Shown: positions 43,332-50,516 of the stretch, piece after piece | Position numbering within the stretch: position 1 is the first letter of the stretch | Layout: every line of letters starts with the position of its first letter | Notes under the pieces: model-generated | The model's database searches: none | What the model was told of the DNA's origin: nothing | The model's input: only the letters and a program-made list of their open reading frames with translations | Made by a program: the position numbers and the translations under genes | Assembly (NCBI GenBank): GCA_035628645.1 | Contig: DASPJL010000165.1 | Coordinates: 1-52,939, forward strand | Reading direction: 5' to 3' | Length of the DNA: 52,939 bases | From: DASPJL01 sp035628645 | GTDB taxonomy: Bacteria > Bacteroidota > Bacteroidia > Cytophagales > Cyclobacteriaceae

Positions 43332-44207
43332 ATGAGCGTTCTAGTCAATAAAAATTCAAAGGTAATAGTTCAAGGATTCACCGGAACAGAAGGAACATTC
43401 CATGCACAACAAATGATTGAATATGGAACGAACGTAGTAGGAGGGGTAACGCCTGGCAAAGGTGGAATGACGCATCTTGACAGACCAGTTTTTAATACCG
43501 TTAAAGAAGCCGTTGATAAAGCAGGGGCTAATGTTTCAATAATTTTTGTACCTCCGGCTTTTGCTGCTGATGCCATCATGGAAGCTGCCGATGCAGGAGT
43601 AAAGGTTATCATAACCATTACTGAAGGAATTCCAACCAAAGATATGATTTATGCAAAAGAATATCTTAAAGGGAAAAATGTAACATTGATAGGTCCTAAT
43701 TGTCCCGGAGTAATCACTCCAGGGGAAGCGAAAGTAGGAATTATGCCAGGATTTGTTTTCAAACCTGGAAAAATAGGAATTGTTTCAAAATCAGGAACCC
43801 TTACTTACGAAGCTGCTGACCAGATTGTAAAAGCCGGCTTAGGAATATCTACTGCTATTGGTATCGGAGGTGATCCTATCATTGGTACGCCTACAAAAGA
43901 AGCAGTAGAATTATTAATGAACGATCCTGAAACAGAAGCCATTGTAATGATAGGTGAAATAGGCGGTAGCTACGAAGCAATCGCTTCAAGATGGATCAAA
44001 GAAAGTGGAAATAAAAAGCCTGTTGTAGGATTCATCGCAGGACAAACAGCGCCTGCCGGAAGAAGAATGGGACATGCCGGTGCAATTATTGGCGGAGCAG
44101 ACGATACGGCTGCTGCCAAAATGAAGATCATGAGGGAATGCGGAATCCATGTAGTAGAGTCTCCGGCTTTAATTGGAGAAACAATGCTCAAAGCACTTGG
44201 AAGATAA
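43332..44207 (+). CDS. sucD: Succinate--CoA ligase subunit alpha
   Basis: A 291-residue SucD. With SucC it converts succinyl-CoA to succinate, making ATP or GTP, in the TCA cycle. The CoA-binding region QGFTGTEGTFHAQQMIEYGTNVVGGV, the GPNCPGVITPGE motif and the phosphorylated His248 in GRRMGHAGAII are present. The sucC partner is not adjacent, as is usual in Bacteroidota. It has its own promoter and terminator, so it is a single-gene transcript. Confidence 0.96.
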   Translation: MSVLVNKNSKVIVQGFTGTEGTFHAQQMIEYGTNVVGGVTPGKGGMTHLDRPVFNTVKEAVDKAGANVSIIFVPPAFAADAIMEAADAGVKVIITITEGIPTKDMIYAKEYLKGKNVTLIGPNCPGVITPGEAKVGIMPGFVFKPGKIGIVSKSGTLTYEAADQIVKAGLGISTAIGIGGDPIIGTPTKEAVELLMNDPETEAIVMIGEIGGSYEAIASRWIKESGNKKPVVGFIAGQTAPAGRRMGHAGAIIGGADDTAAAKMKIMRECGIHVVESPALIGETMLKALGR

Positions 44208-44217
44208 TAATATACAG

Positions 44218-44242
44218 AGAGGCTGAAAAGCCTCTTTTTTTT
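44218..44242 (+). terminator. Intrinsic terminator after sucD
   Basis: AGAGGCT (44218-44224), loop GAAA, AGCCTCT (44229-44235), then a run of T to 44242. It starts eleven bases after the stop and is a strong Rho-independent terminator. Confidence 0.9.
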
Positions 44243-44297
44243 ACCCTTCTTTCCGTCCAAATCAAAATAAAAATTTCCTTTTGTAAGTTTACCCTTT

Positions 44298-45845
44298 ATG
44301 AGAAGGCTAATCTCCTGTTCAATACTTTTTCACATTCTTTTCCTCTCGAAAAGCTACGCTCAATCCCTGATTCAGAAAGGCATTCAACCGGAAAAACTAA
44401 ATTCGACTATTAATTCCAGCGCTTATGAATCGCATCCGATCATAAGCCCCGATGGTTCTACACTTTATTTTAGCCGCCTTAAACACCCGGACAACACCGG
44501 AGGAGTTCAATCGGGATCAGACATTTGGATTTCTGAATTAGATTCGGCAAAAAATTGGTCACTTGCCCGGAATATAGGAAGTCCATTAAATAATATGGGG
44601 AACAACTACGTATCCAGTATCCTCCCAGATGCCCAAACTGTTCTATTGCCCAACTTGTATGAGGAAAACGGTGCCCCATCCCATACTTCAGGAATATCCA
44701 TCGCCAGGAAAACTTCCACTGGATGGGACATTCCCCGAAAAATTGAAATAGAGTATTTTATAAATAAGTCAAAACAAGGAGATTTTTTCTTATCCACAGA
44801 TGGAAAAGTGCTGGTAATGGCCATTCAATATTATTTTACTTATGGGAATGAAGATTTGCATGTGAGTTTCTTAAAAGAAGACGGAACCTGGTCTCAACCT
44901 CAAAACCTTGGAAAGGAAATCAACACAAAGTTTCATGAGGTTAGTCCGTATTTAGCATCCGATGGCGTAACACTTTATTTCTCAAGCAATGGGCATGGTG
45001 GCTTTGGAAGCAAAGATATCTTTGTAACCCGAAGACTTGACGATACCTGGAAAAGTTGGTCAAAACCAGCAAATCTTGGAAAAAGCATCAATACTGCCGG
45101 AATGGAAACTTCCTTTGTGATCCCGGCTTCAGGGGATTATGCTTATCTTGTTTCGAGTATTAATAGCGAAAGCCATTCTGATATTTACAGGGTACCCGTT
45201 CCTCAGGAAGCAAAACCAGAACCGGTAATATTGATAAAAGGGAAGGTTTATAATGCAAAAACCAATCAACCTGTTCAGGCTGAAATAAAATATGAACTGC
45301 TACCTGAAGGGAAAAATGTGGGAAATGCCTCTTCGGACCCTACTACTGGTGAATATAGCCTTGTATTACCTGCTGAAAAAAATTATGCTTTCTATGCCCA
45401 GGCAGCGGGATATTTGAGTATAAATGAAAATATTGACACAAAAAGTCTGTCGGATTATAAAGAAATAACAAAGGACCTTTATCTTGTTCCTCTAAAAATT
45501 GGCGAATCAATTACGCTAAAAAACGTATTTTTCGAAAGATCCACGGCCAACATTTTGGAAGAGTCTTTTCCGGAACTGGACAGAATGGTAAAAATACTGA
45601 AAGATAATCCGGACATGGAGGTTGAGATTGGAGGACACACAGACAATGTAGGCAAGGCAGAGCTAAACGTAAAACTTTCCGAAAAAAGGGCAGAAACCGT
45701 AATAGAATATTTTATCTCGAAAGGAATAGATAAAAACAGAATGACAGGAATGGGCTATGGAGGAAGCGACCCTATAGCTCCAAATGATTCCGAGGAGAAT
45801 AAAAAGCTCAACAGGAGAGTAGAATTTAAAATTTTAAAGAATTAG
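44298..45845 (+). CDS. Outer-membrane-associated PD40 / OmpA family protein
   Basis: A 515-residue exported protein: signal peptide (about residues 1-22, ILFLSKSYAQS), then WD40-like PD40 beta-propeller repeats to about residue 300 (SYESHPIISPDGSTLYFSR; SPYLASDGVTLYFSSNGHGGFGSKDIF), a carboxypeptidase-regulatory-like domain near 315-390 (KGKVYNAKTNQPVQAEIKYE), and a C-terminal OmpA peptidoglycan-binding domain (EVEIGGHTDNVGKAELNVKLSEKRAETV). It anchors to peptidoglycan in the periplasm. This architecture is frequent in Bacteroidota, some members taking part in gliding or type IX secretion, but no such partners are near. Confidence 0.88.
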   Translation: MRRLISCSILFHILFLSKSYAQSLIQKGIQPEKLNSTINSSAYESHPIISPDGSTLYFSRLKHPDNTGGVQSGSDIWISELDSAKNWSLARNIGSPLNNMGNNYVSSILPDAQTVLLPNLYEENGAPSHTSGISIARKTSTGWDIPRKIEIEYFINKSKQGDFFLSTDGKVLVMAIQYYFTYGNEDLHVSFLKEDGTWSQPQNLGKEINTKFHEVSPYLASDGVTLYFSSNGHGGFGSKDIFVTRRLDDTWKSWSKPANLGKSINTAGMETSFVIPASGDYAYLVSSINSESHSDIYRVPVPQEAKPEPVILIKGKVYNAKTNQPVQAEIKYELLPEGKNVGNASSDPTTGEYSLVLPAEKNYAFYAQAAGYLSINENIDTKSLSDYKEITKDLYLVPLKIGESITLKNVFFERSTANILEESFPELDRMVKILKDNPDMEVEIGGHTDNVGKAELNVKLSEKRAETVIEYFISKGIDKNRMTGMGYGGSDPIAPNDSEENKKLNRRVEFKILKN

Positions 45846-45948
45846 TGCTAGCCCAGATAATATTCTCCCAGAATTAAGGAAAGCATAGAGGATATATGCA
45901 ATTTTCCTTTTTAAAATTTAACTTTAGTAAAGATTAATAAAACTCAAA

Positions 45949-46296
45949 ATGGAAAAGGTGACTAACCTTAAGTATCTAAGAGAATTCAGTAATAACGATG
46001 TCGTCTTTATGAAAGACATGATTAACATCTTTATTGATACCATTGGTGATGATTTAAGAGCAATTGAAGATGCATGGCACAAAGAGGATTACGCTTTGGT
46101 AAGAAGCACGGTTCACAAAATGAAGCCTTCCTATCAATTTATGGGTATTGCGGATTTGAGGGAAGACATTCTTAAGTTGGAACAACTCTCAAAAGCAAGT
46201 GAAAATCCCCCTGAAATGAAACGGCTAATAAGAAAAATAACTGAAAACACCATTTTAGCGATTAAAGAACTGGAAGTCGACTTGCAGAATTTATAA
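45949..46296 (+). CDS. Orphan Hpt domain protein
   Basis: A 115-residue all-helical protein. The phosphoacceptor is likely His56 in VRSTVHKMKPSYQFMGI, the HPt signature, followed by the expected helix pair. Opening helix DVVFMKDMINIFIDTIGDDLRAIEDAWHKEDY matches the first helices of HPt folds. It has no kinase or regulator beside it and is followed by DUF202 eight bases later. It and the protein at 13632-14003 are the two candidate partners in this window for the hybrid kinase at 34499-36751. Confidence 0.82.
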   Translation: MEKVTNLKYLREFSNNDVVFMKDMINIFIDTIGDDLRAIEDAWHKEDYALVRSTVHKMKPSYQFMGIADLREDILKLEQLSKASENPPEMKRLIRKITENTILAIKELEVDLQNL

Positions 46297-46304
46297 AAAA
46301 AGAC

Positions 46305-46583
46305 GTGAGTGAAGAGAATTTTGATATCCGCCATCTTTTATCTGCCGAAAGAACAGGCTATGCCAATGAAAGGACTTTTTTATCGTATATCCGCACATCA
46401 TTAACTTTATTGATCACTGGGATAACCTTCTTAGGATTTACTACTTCAATTTTTCTAACAGTTATTGCTTGGGTTTTTATACCTACAGGAATAGCAATTC
46501 TAATAACTGGAACCTTTTACTTTAATAGGAGAAGGAAAAGAATCAGAAAAGAAACGGAAATAATTAATCGCTCTCTACATTAG
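46305..46583 (+). CDS. DUF202 membrane protein (YidH-like)
   Basis: A 92-residue membrane protein. The sequence LLSAERTGYANERTFLSYIRTSLTLL is the DUF202 signature, followed by two hydrophobic helices (LLITGITFLGFTTSIFLTVIAWVFI and PTGIAILITGTFYF) and a basic tail. The start is GTG at 46305, eight bases after the Hpt stop; no ATG gives the full signature. The family has no known activity. Its last 20 bases overlap the 3' end of the convergent gene at 46564. Confidence 0.85.
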   Translation: MSEENFDIRHLLSAERTGYANERTFLSYIRTSLTLLITGITFLGFTTSIFLTVIAWVFIPTGIAILITGTFYFNRRRKRIRKETEIINRSLH

Positions 46584-46965
46584 AATTTTCTTCCTTATTT
46601 TTTGCGCTCATTTCTTCAAGGAATTTCCTTATTTGTTCATCCCGATCTAGTCTTGGTCGAGGATTAAAATTCTGCTTATAGCTACGCTGTATTTCTTCTT
46701 TTTGCCTAGAGAAATTTGCAGCGACAGTTATCGGGATTTTCTTTGATACCCGATTCGAGGTTTTGTAATTATCAATAATCCTGACATACTCTTCCTTGAC
46801 AATCGTGGGCGATTGTTTTTTTTCGGCTTCTATTTTAGCCTTATTCGGATGTTTATAGTTTTGAGGTGAAAAGGCAGGGTCGGTATTATAAGACTGGGTA
46901 AATCCAGCAGAATTAATAAATACTAATAATAGAACAAATCCAATTATGTTTTTCGCCATCTTCAT
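46564..46965 (-). CDS. Exported hypothetical protein, 133 residues
   Basis: I recognise no family. From the ATG at 46965 (MKMAKNIIGFVLLLVFINSAGFTQS) it has a signal peptide of about 22 residues; an ATG at 46959 is also possible, and an upstream TTG at 46974 would only add three residues. The mature part is basic and polar (KHPNKAKIEAEKK, RVSKKIPITVAANFSRQKEEIQRSYKQ) and may be largely unstructured or helical. It converges on the DUF202 gene with a 20-base overlap of the coding ends. A periplasmic location is inferred. Confidence 0.65.
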   Translation of the reverse strand: MKMAKNIIGFVLLLVFINSAGFTQSYNTDPAFSPQNYKHPNKAKIEAEKKQSPTIVKEEYVRIIDNYKTSNRVSKKIPITVAANFSRQKEEIQRSYKQNFNPRPRLDRDEQIRKFLEEMSAKNKEENSNVESD

Positions 46966-46974
46966 ATAATGCAA

Positions 46975-47384
46975 ATTTATTTAAATATTAAATAATTGGG
47001 CAACAGTATAAATCATTCATTTCTGTAATATAAATACGATAAAAAGAATAATTTAAATTCAAAAAATTAATTTTTGTAGATTACCCTTTTCATATAGAGA
47101 AAAATATTTCTTAAAAACCGATTTTTGTAAAACATTATTTCCAATCCACCATATTAGAATTATCCAACACTGTTTCCATGTCCTTTATTTATAGCGATAT
47201 GTTCGGCGTATCTAGACTTAATTTATAATTCTGTCTTATCTTGAAGAATTAGACTTGAATATAGATTGACAAAAAATGGAAATGACTTTCAAAACTTAAC
47301 ATTCATTTTATCTTCATTGTGGATTTTTATTGGAATCTTTGGAAATAAAAGAAAGTTAAACCTATTAACCTATCAGAATAGAAG
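46975..47384. other. Intergenic gap upstream of the alkaline phosphatase
   Basis: 410 strongly AT-rich bases. CTTAACATTC near 47296 loosely resembles half of a phosphate-type box, but I cannot identify a full Pho box or a clean TAnnTTTG promoter. No RNA gene, repeat or small ORF is supported. Confidence 0.4.
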
Positions 47385-48467
47385 ATGAAAAATGCCCCAT
47401 CATTATTTGTATTAATTCTCAGCTTTGGTTTCTTGTTCCTTCAGACAGATCTAGCCTTTTCTCAGGCAAATAAAAAACCTCAAAAAATAATTTTAATGAT
47501 TGGTGACGGCATGGGGTTGGCTCAGGTTTCATCTTTGATTTATTACAAAAAGGACAATGTAAATATCGAACGTTTTCCTTATACGGGGTTTGTTAAAACC
47601 TCCTCTTTTGACAGTAAAATTACAGATTCCGCCGCGGGAGCAACTTCAATGGCATCAGGAGTGAAGACTTACAATGGCGCCATCGGAATGGATAAAGATA
47701 CTATTAGTGTCCCTACAATTCTGGAAATATCTTCTAAAGCCGGAAAGTCAACCGGTTTGGTTTCCACCTCTTCCATTACCCATGCCACTCCTGCCTCTTT
47801 TTTCGCCCATCAACCCAAAAGAAGTATGGAGGAAGAAATAGCCTATGATATGATTGGTTCTCCTGTAGATGTTTTTTTAGGGGGTGGATTAAAGTTTTTT
47901 ACCAATAGAAAGGATGGATTAAATCTGACAGACAGTCTTAAGAAAAATGGCTTTTCTGTATATACTTCTGCCTTTCCCGCCAAACAGAAAACATCTAAGG
48001 TGGCTTATTTTGCAGGAGAGGTTAGTGTGGCAAGGGCGGATTCCGAACGTGGGGATTTTCTTACCAAATCGAGCCGGTTTGCGATAGATAAATTAAACAT
48101 GAATAAAAAAGGCTTTTTCCTGATGGTAGAAGGTTCTCAAATAGATTGGGGTGGACATGACAATGATTCTTCTTATGTTGTTTCTGAAATGATTGATTTT
48201 GATAATACCATTGGCGCCGTGCTGGATTTTGCCGAGAAGGATGGAAATACTTTGGTGATCGTTACAGCAGACCATGAAACCGGTGGAATGGCTTTAACTT
48301 CTTTCAACGGAGATTATAATACAGTAGCCATGAAGTTTAACACTAAGGGTCATACCGGAACAATGGTTCCCATTTTCGCCTATGGACCAGGCGCTGAAAT
48401 GTTTACCGGAGTATTTGAGAATACCGAGATCTTTAAAAAAATGAAGGAATTATTTGGGTTGAAATAA
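47385..48467 (+). CDS. Alkaline phosphatase
   Basis: A 360-residue secreted alkaline phosphatase with a signal peptide (residues 1-27, ending LAFSQ). Active-site motifs are MIGDGMGLAQVS with metal ligand Asp41, the nucleophile Ser82 in ITDSAAGATSMASG, VEGSQIDWGGHDND and VTADHETGG. It is somewhat shorter than E. coli PhoA (about 450 residues) and lacks some insertions, like other compact bacterial members. It releases phosphate from esters in the periplasm or outside. It is unrelated to the ebo pair by position, although eboF genes also encode phosphatase-like enzymes. REP palindromes begin three bases after its stop. Confidence 0.93.
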   Translation: MKNAPSLFVLILSFGFLFLQTDLAFSQANKKPQKIILMIGDGMGLAQVSSLIYYKKDNVNIERFPYTGFVKTSSFDSKITDSAAGATSMASGVKTYNGAIGMDKDTISVPTILEISSKAGKSTGLVSTSSITHATPASFFAHQPKRSMEEEIAYDMIGSPVDVFLGGGLKFFTNRKDGLNLTDSLKKNGFSVYTSAFPAKQKTSKVAYFAGEVSVARADSERGDFLTKSSRFAIDKLNMNKKGFFLMVEGSQIDWGGHDNDSSYVVSEMIDFDNTIGAVLDFAEKDGNTLVIVTADHETGGMALTSFNGDYNTVAMKFNTKGHTGTMVPIFAYGPGAEMFTGVFENTEIFKKMKELFGLK

Positions 48468-48469
48468 AT

Positions 48470-48555
48470 GTAGAGACACCGTTGTAGAGACAAGGCATGC
48501 CTTGTCTCTACTACTACCCCATATGCCTTGTCTCTACCCCACATGCTATCTCTAC
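48470..48555. repeat. REP-like palindrome cluster 1
   Basis: A perfect 28-base palindrome at 48484-48511 (GTAGAGACAAGGCA and its complement, centre GCATGC) is flanked by partial copies: GTAGAGACA at 48470-48478, ATGCCTTGTCTCTAC at 48523-48537 and a decayed ATGCTATCTCTAC at 48543-48555. It fills the space between the alkaline phosphatase and the transposase stop, which is the classic position for REP elements. It could also serve as a bidirectional terminator. Confidence 0.9.
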
Positions 48556-48577
48556 GACAAATCATCTAATGTTTTCA

Positions 48578-49195
48578 TTACGAATAAAATTTATCCTCCT
48601 TCCAACGGGATGGATTATTTAAAATATATTGTTGAATATATTCAAATGATTGGGTATCCCGGATAATGTGGTCATGAAAACGGGATTGCCATGCCAATTC
48701 AAAACCTAACCTGTTCACGTGTTTTGTTACCGTAGATTTATAAGAACCAATAATTGAAGAAACGGTATTTTTCCCTTGATTTTGAAATCGATTTTGCCCG
48801 ATGGGTGGTTGTGGTTCCGGTGGTTGCATTTGTAGAGACAAGGCATGCGGTAGAGACAAGGCATGCCTTGTCTCTACGGTAACATTACCATTCCTATCCC
48901 CATCTATATTGGATTTCCCATCACCATTCAAAATCAAAATACCATGAATATGGTTGGGCATGACAACGAATTCACCCAATTCTATATCTTTTGCATGATT
49001 TTTTATTTCATACCACATAAGATCTGCGATCACACCTACATTTGACAATTTCATTTTTTGATTTACAATCTCACCAAAATAATGTGCTCTGTCTTTGGTG
49101 CAAATGGTAATGAAATAGGCTCCCTTACTGCTGTAATCCCAGGATTGTAGGCGTGAAGATGATATCCGATATTTATTTTGGAATTTATCAGACAT
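48578..49195 (-). CDS. REP-associated tyrosine transposase (RAYT, Y1/HUH family)
   Basis: A 205-residue IS200/IS605-type Y1 transposase of the RAYT group. The N-terminal SKGAYFITICTKDRAHYFGEIV is typical; the HUH motif is His82-Ile-His84 in MPNHIHGILI, and the nucleophile is Tyr152 in IIGSYKSTVTKHVN; the C-terminal RFHDHIIRD and YILNNPSRW are also conserved. Such proteins nick REP hairpins as single strands. Copies of one palindrome lie 67 bases downstream, 198 bases upstream and inside the gene: residues 107-122 (VETRHALSLPHALSLQ) are encoded by a half-site plus a full palindrome. The frame is open throughout, so the protein may still be active. Confidence 0.93.
   Translation of the reverse strand: MSDKFQNKYRISSSRLQSWDYSSKGAYFITICTKDRAHYFGEIVNQKMKLSNVGVIADLMWYEIKNHAKDIELGEFVVMPNHIHGILILNGDGKSNIDGDRNGNVTVETRHALSLPHALSLQMQPPEPQPPIGQNRFQNQGKNTVSSIIGSYKSTVTKHVNRLGFELAWQSRFHDHIIRDTQSFEYIQQYILNNPSRWKEDKFYS
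48832..48877. repeat. REP-like palindrome 2 inside the transposase gene
   Basis: A half-site (GTAGAGACAAGGCATGC, 48832-48848) abuts a perfect 28-base palindrome at 48850-48877. Both lie within the transposase reading frame and are translated as residues 107-122 between the HUH motif and the catalytic tyrosine. Confidence 0.95.
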
Positions 49196-49620
49196 TTTTA
49201 ATGAATTTCAAATGTGGCTTGGTCAATGACAATGACAAAATACAAATAAAAATAAAAAAACAACCTATTCCCGCACAATTGTCCTGAATATGTTCTTTCA
49301 ATTTCTACACTCTTACTGACACTTTAATCTATTCCGGTTATTGTTCAGATGGCTGGTTATGATGGTCCAAATTTGTGTTCCAATTCCCGATTGTAGAGAC
49401 AAGGCATGCCTTGTCTCTACAGCATGCCTTGTCTTTACGCCCTACATACCTTTCCAATATATTCCTTTATAAAAAAATCCACAAACCTTATCTCCACCAC
49501 ATTCAAAAAATCCTTCTCTCAAAGAGGAATGAAACAAGCGATAACGTTCAGGGATTGGGTTACTTTTTTAAAAGAAAATCACCAAAATAAAATTAATTTT
49601 TAAACTTAACCTCATTTATT
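49196..49620. other. Intergenic gap with REP-like palindrome 3
   Basis: 425 bases between the transposase start and the HU gene. A perfect palindrome is at 49393-49420 (next entry). A 24-codon ORF at 49529-49603 (MKQAITFRDWVTFL...) is preceded by AGAGGA, too close to the ATG to be a good ribosome site. Two other ORFs here are translations of the palindrome. No other structure is evident. Confidence 0.5.
49393..49438. repeat. REP-like palindrome cluster 3
   Basis: A perfect 28-base palindrome at 49393-49420, identical to those at 48484 and 48850, followed by an inverted half-site GCATGCCTTGTCTTTAC (49422-49438) with one mismatch. It lies 198 bases upstream of the transposase start. Confidence 0.95.
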
Positions 49621-50316
49621 ATGGCAGTAAAATACGCCTTATTTGAAAACAACATGACCAGCGATCCAAATGACTACATGGCAGTAGTTCAACCGGAAGC
49701 AAGTAAAACTATGGATGACATCATTGCAATGATGACCAATCGGGGATCCACAGCAACAAAAGCCGAAGTACTTTCCATAATGGAAGAATTCTCTTTAGCG
49801 CTTACAAATATTTTAAAGGATGGAGGTTCAATAAATTTTCCGCTTTTTAATGTTTCATTTAGCATCACCGGAGTATTTAATGGCCCGGACGATTCATTTG
49901 ATCCTGCGCGACATCAATTAAGAATTAATGTTTCGCCAGGTTTGCGTCTCAGAGAATCTGAAGGAAGCATTAAAACAGAAAAAGTAAAGGCAGATAAACC
50001 AATGCCGGTATTGATTGACTTTAAAGATATCGCCAGCGATAGCCGCAATCAAAATCTTACACCGGGAGGGGTTGGCAATATTAAAGGCTCGCTGTTAAGT
50101 TTTGACCCTGCAGACCCTGCACAGGGAATATTTATAATTGCAGAGTCAGGAACCGAGACAAAAGCAACAACTTTAATAAGACACAAACCCGGAGAGCTTA
50201 TATTTATGATTCCTTCCGGGATATCTGCCGGAACATACAGACTAGAAGTAAGGTCTAATTTAAGAAACGGTAAACAAATCAGAACAGGTGCTCTTCCGTT
50301 TCCTTTAACAGTATAA
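49621..50316 (+). CDS. HU-like DNA-binding protein with C-terminal DUF4469 domain
   Basis: A 231-residue protein. Residues 1 to about 125 form an HU/IHF-like domain of the longer Bacteroidota type (MAVKYALFENNMTSD; TMDDIIAMMTNRGSTATKAEVLSIMEEF; GGSINFPLFNVSFSITGVF), and residues about 140-231 a DUF4469 domain with Ig-like strands (NIKGSLLSFDPADPAQGIFII; GTYRLEVRSNL). HU-type domains of this kind may bind DNA but lack clear basic DNA-binding arms, so the function is uncertain. It lies between REP palindrome 3 and a large inverted repeat. Confidence 0.85.
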   Translation: MAVKYALFENNMTSDPNDYMAVVQPEASKTMDDIIAMMTNRGSTATKAEVLSIMEEFSLALTNILKDGGSINFPLFNVSFSITGVFNGPDDSFDPARHQLRINVSPGLRLRESEGSIKTEKVKADKPMPVLIDFKDIASDSRNQNLTPGGVGNIKGSLLSFDPADPAQGIFIIAESGTETKATTLIRHKPGELIFMIPSGISAGTYRLEVRSNLRNGKQIRTGALPFPLTV

Positions 50317-50327
50317 TTTAAATTTTG

Positions 50328-50361
50328 CAAGAAGATTGTCTCTACTATAGCGATCTTCTTG
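50328..50361. repeat. Hairpin after the HU-like gene
   Basis: CAAGAAGAT (50328-50336) and ATCTTCTTG (50353-50361) form a 9-base stem with a 16-base loop, twelve bases after the stop. There is no T-run, so it is a stem-loop of unclear role. Confidence 0.5.
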
Positions 50362-50370
50362 TACTTATCG

Positions 50371-50433
50371 TAACAAAGCGTTTACCCCTGTAATAGCAAA
50401 GCGTTTGCTGTTATAGGGGTAAACGCTTTGTTA
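50371..50433. repeat. Near-perfect 30-base inverted repeat with 3-base loop
   Basis: Arms 50371-50400 and 50404-50433 are complementary at 28 of 30 positions around the loop GCG. The arms contain the motif AGCGTTT twice (AACAAAGCGTTTACCCC and AGCAAAGCG), and a further AGCAAACGCTTG follows at 50441-50452. It lies between the convergent HU-like and TonB-receptor genes and has the size of a REP or MITE-like element. Confidence 0.85.
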
Positions 50434-50459
50434 TTCTTAAAGCAAACGCTTGTTCAACC

Positions 50460-50486
50460 AAAAAAAGCCGGATCAACAACCCAGCC
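50460..50486 (-). terminator. Intrinsic terminator after the TonB receptor
   Basis: On the minus strand GGCTGG (50486-50481), a 9-base loop and CCGGC (50471-50467) are followed by seven T (50466-50460). The stem contains one G-T pair. It lies 30 bases after the receptor stop. Confidence 0.65.
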
Positions 50487-50516
50487 TTTTATTTTAAGAA
50501 TTAATTATTATTATTT

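Noticed and set aside
47280..47384. Pho box upstream of the alkaline phosphatase
   Set aside because: Only one loose half-like TTAACA is seen; no paired repeat with the expected spacing.
49529..49603. 24-codon ORF upstream of the HU-like gene
   Set aside because: Short, without a family; the AGAGGA motif almost touches the ATG, which is not a functional spacing.
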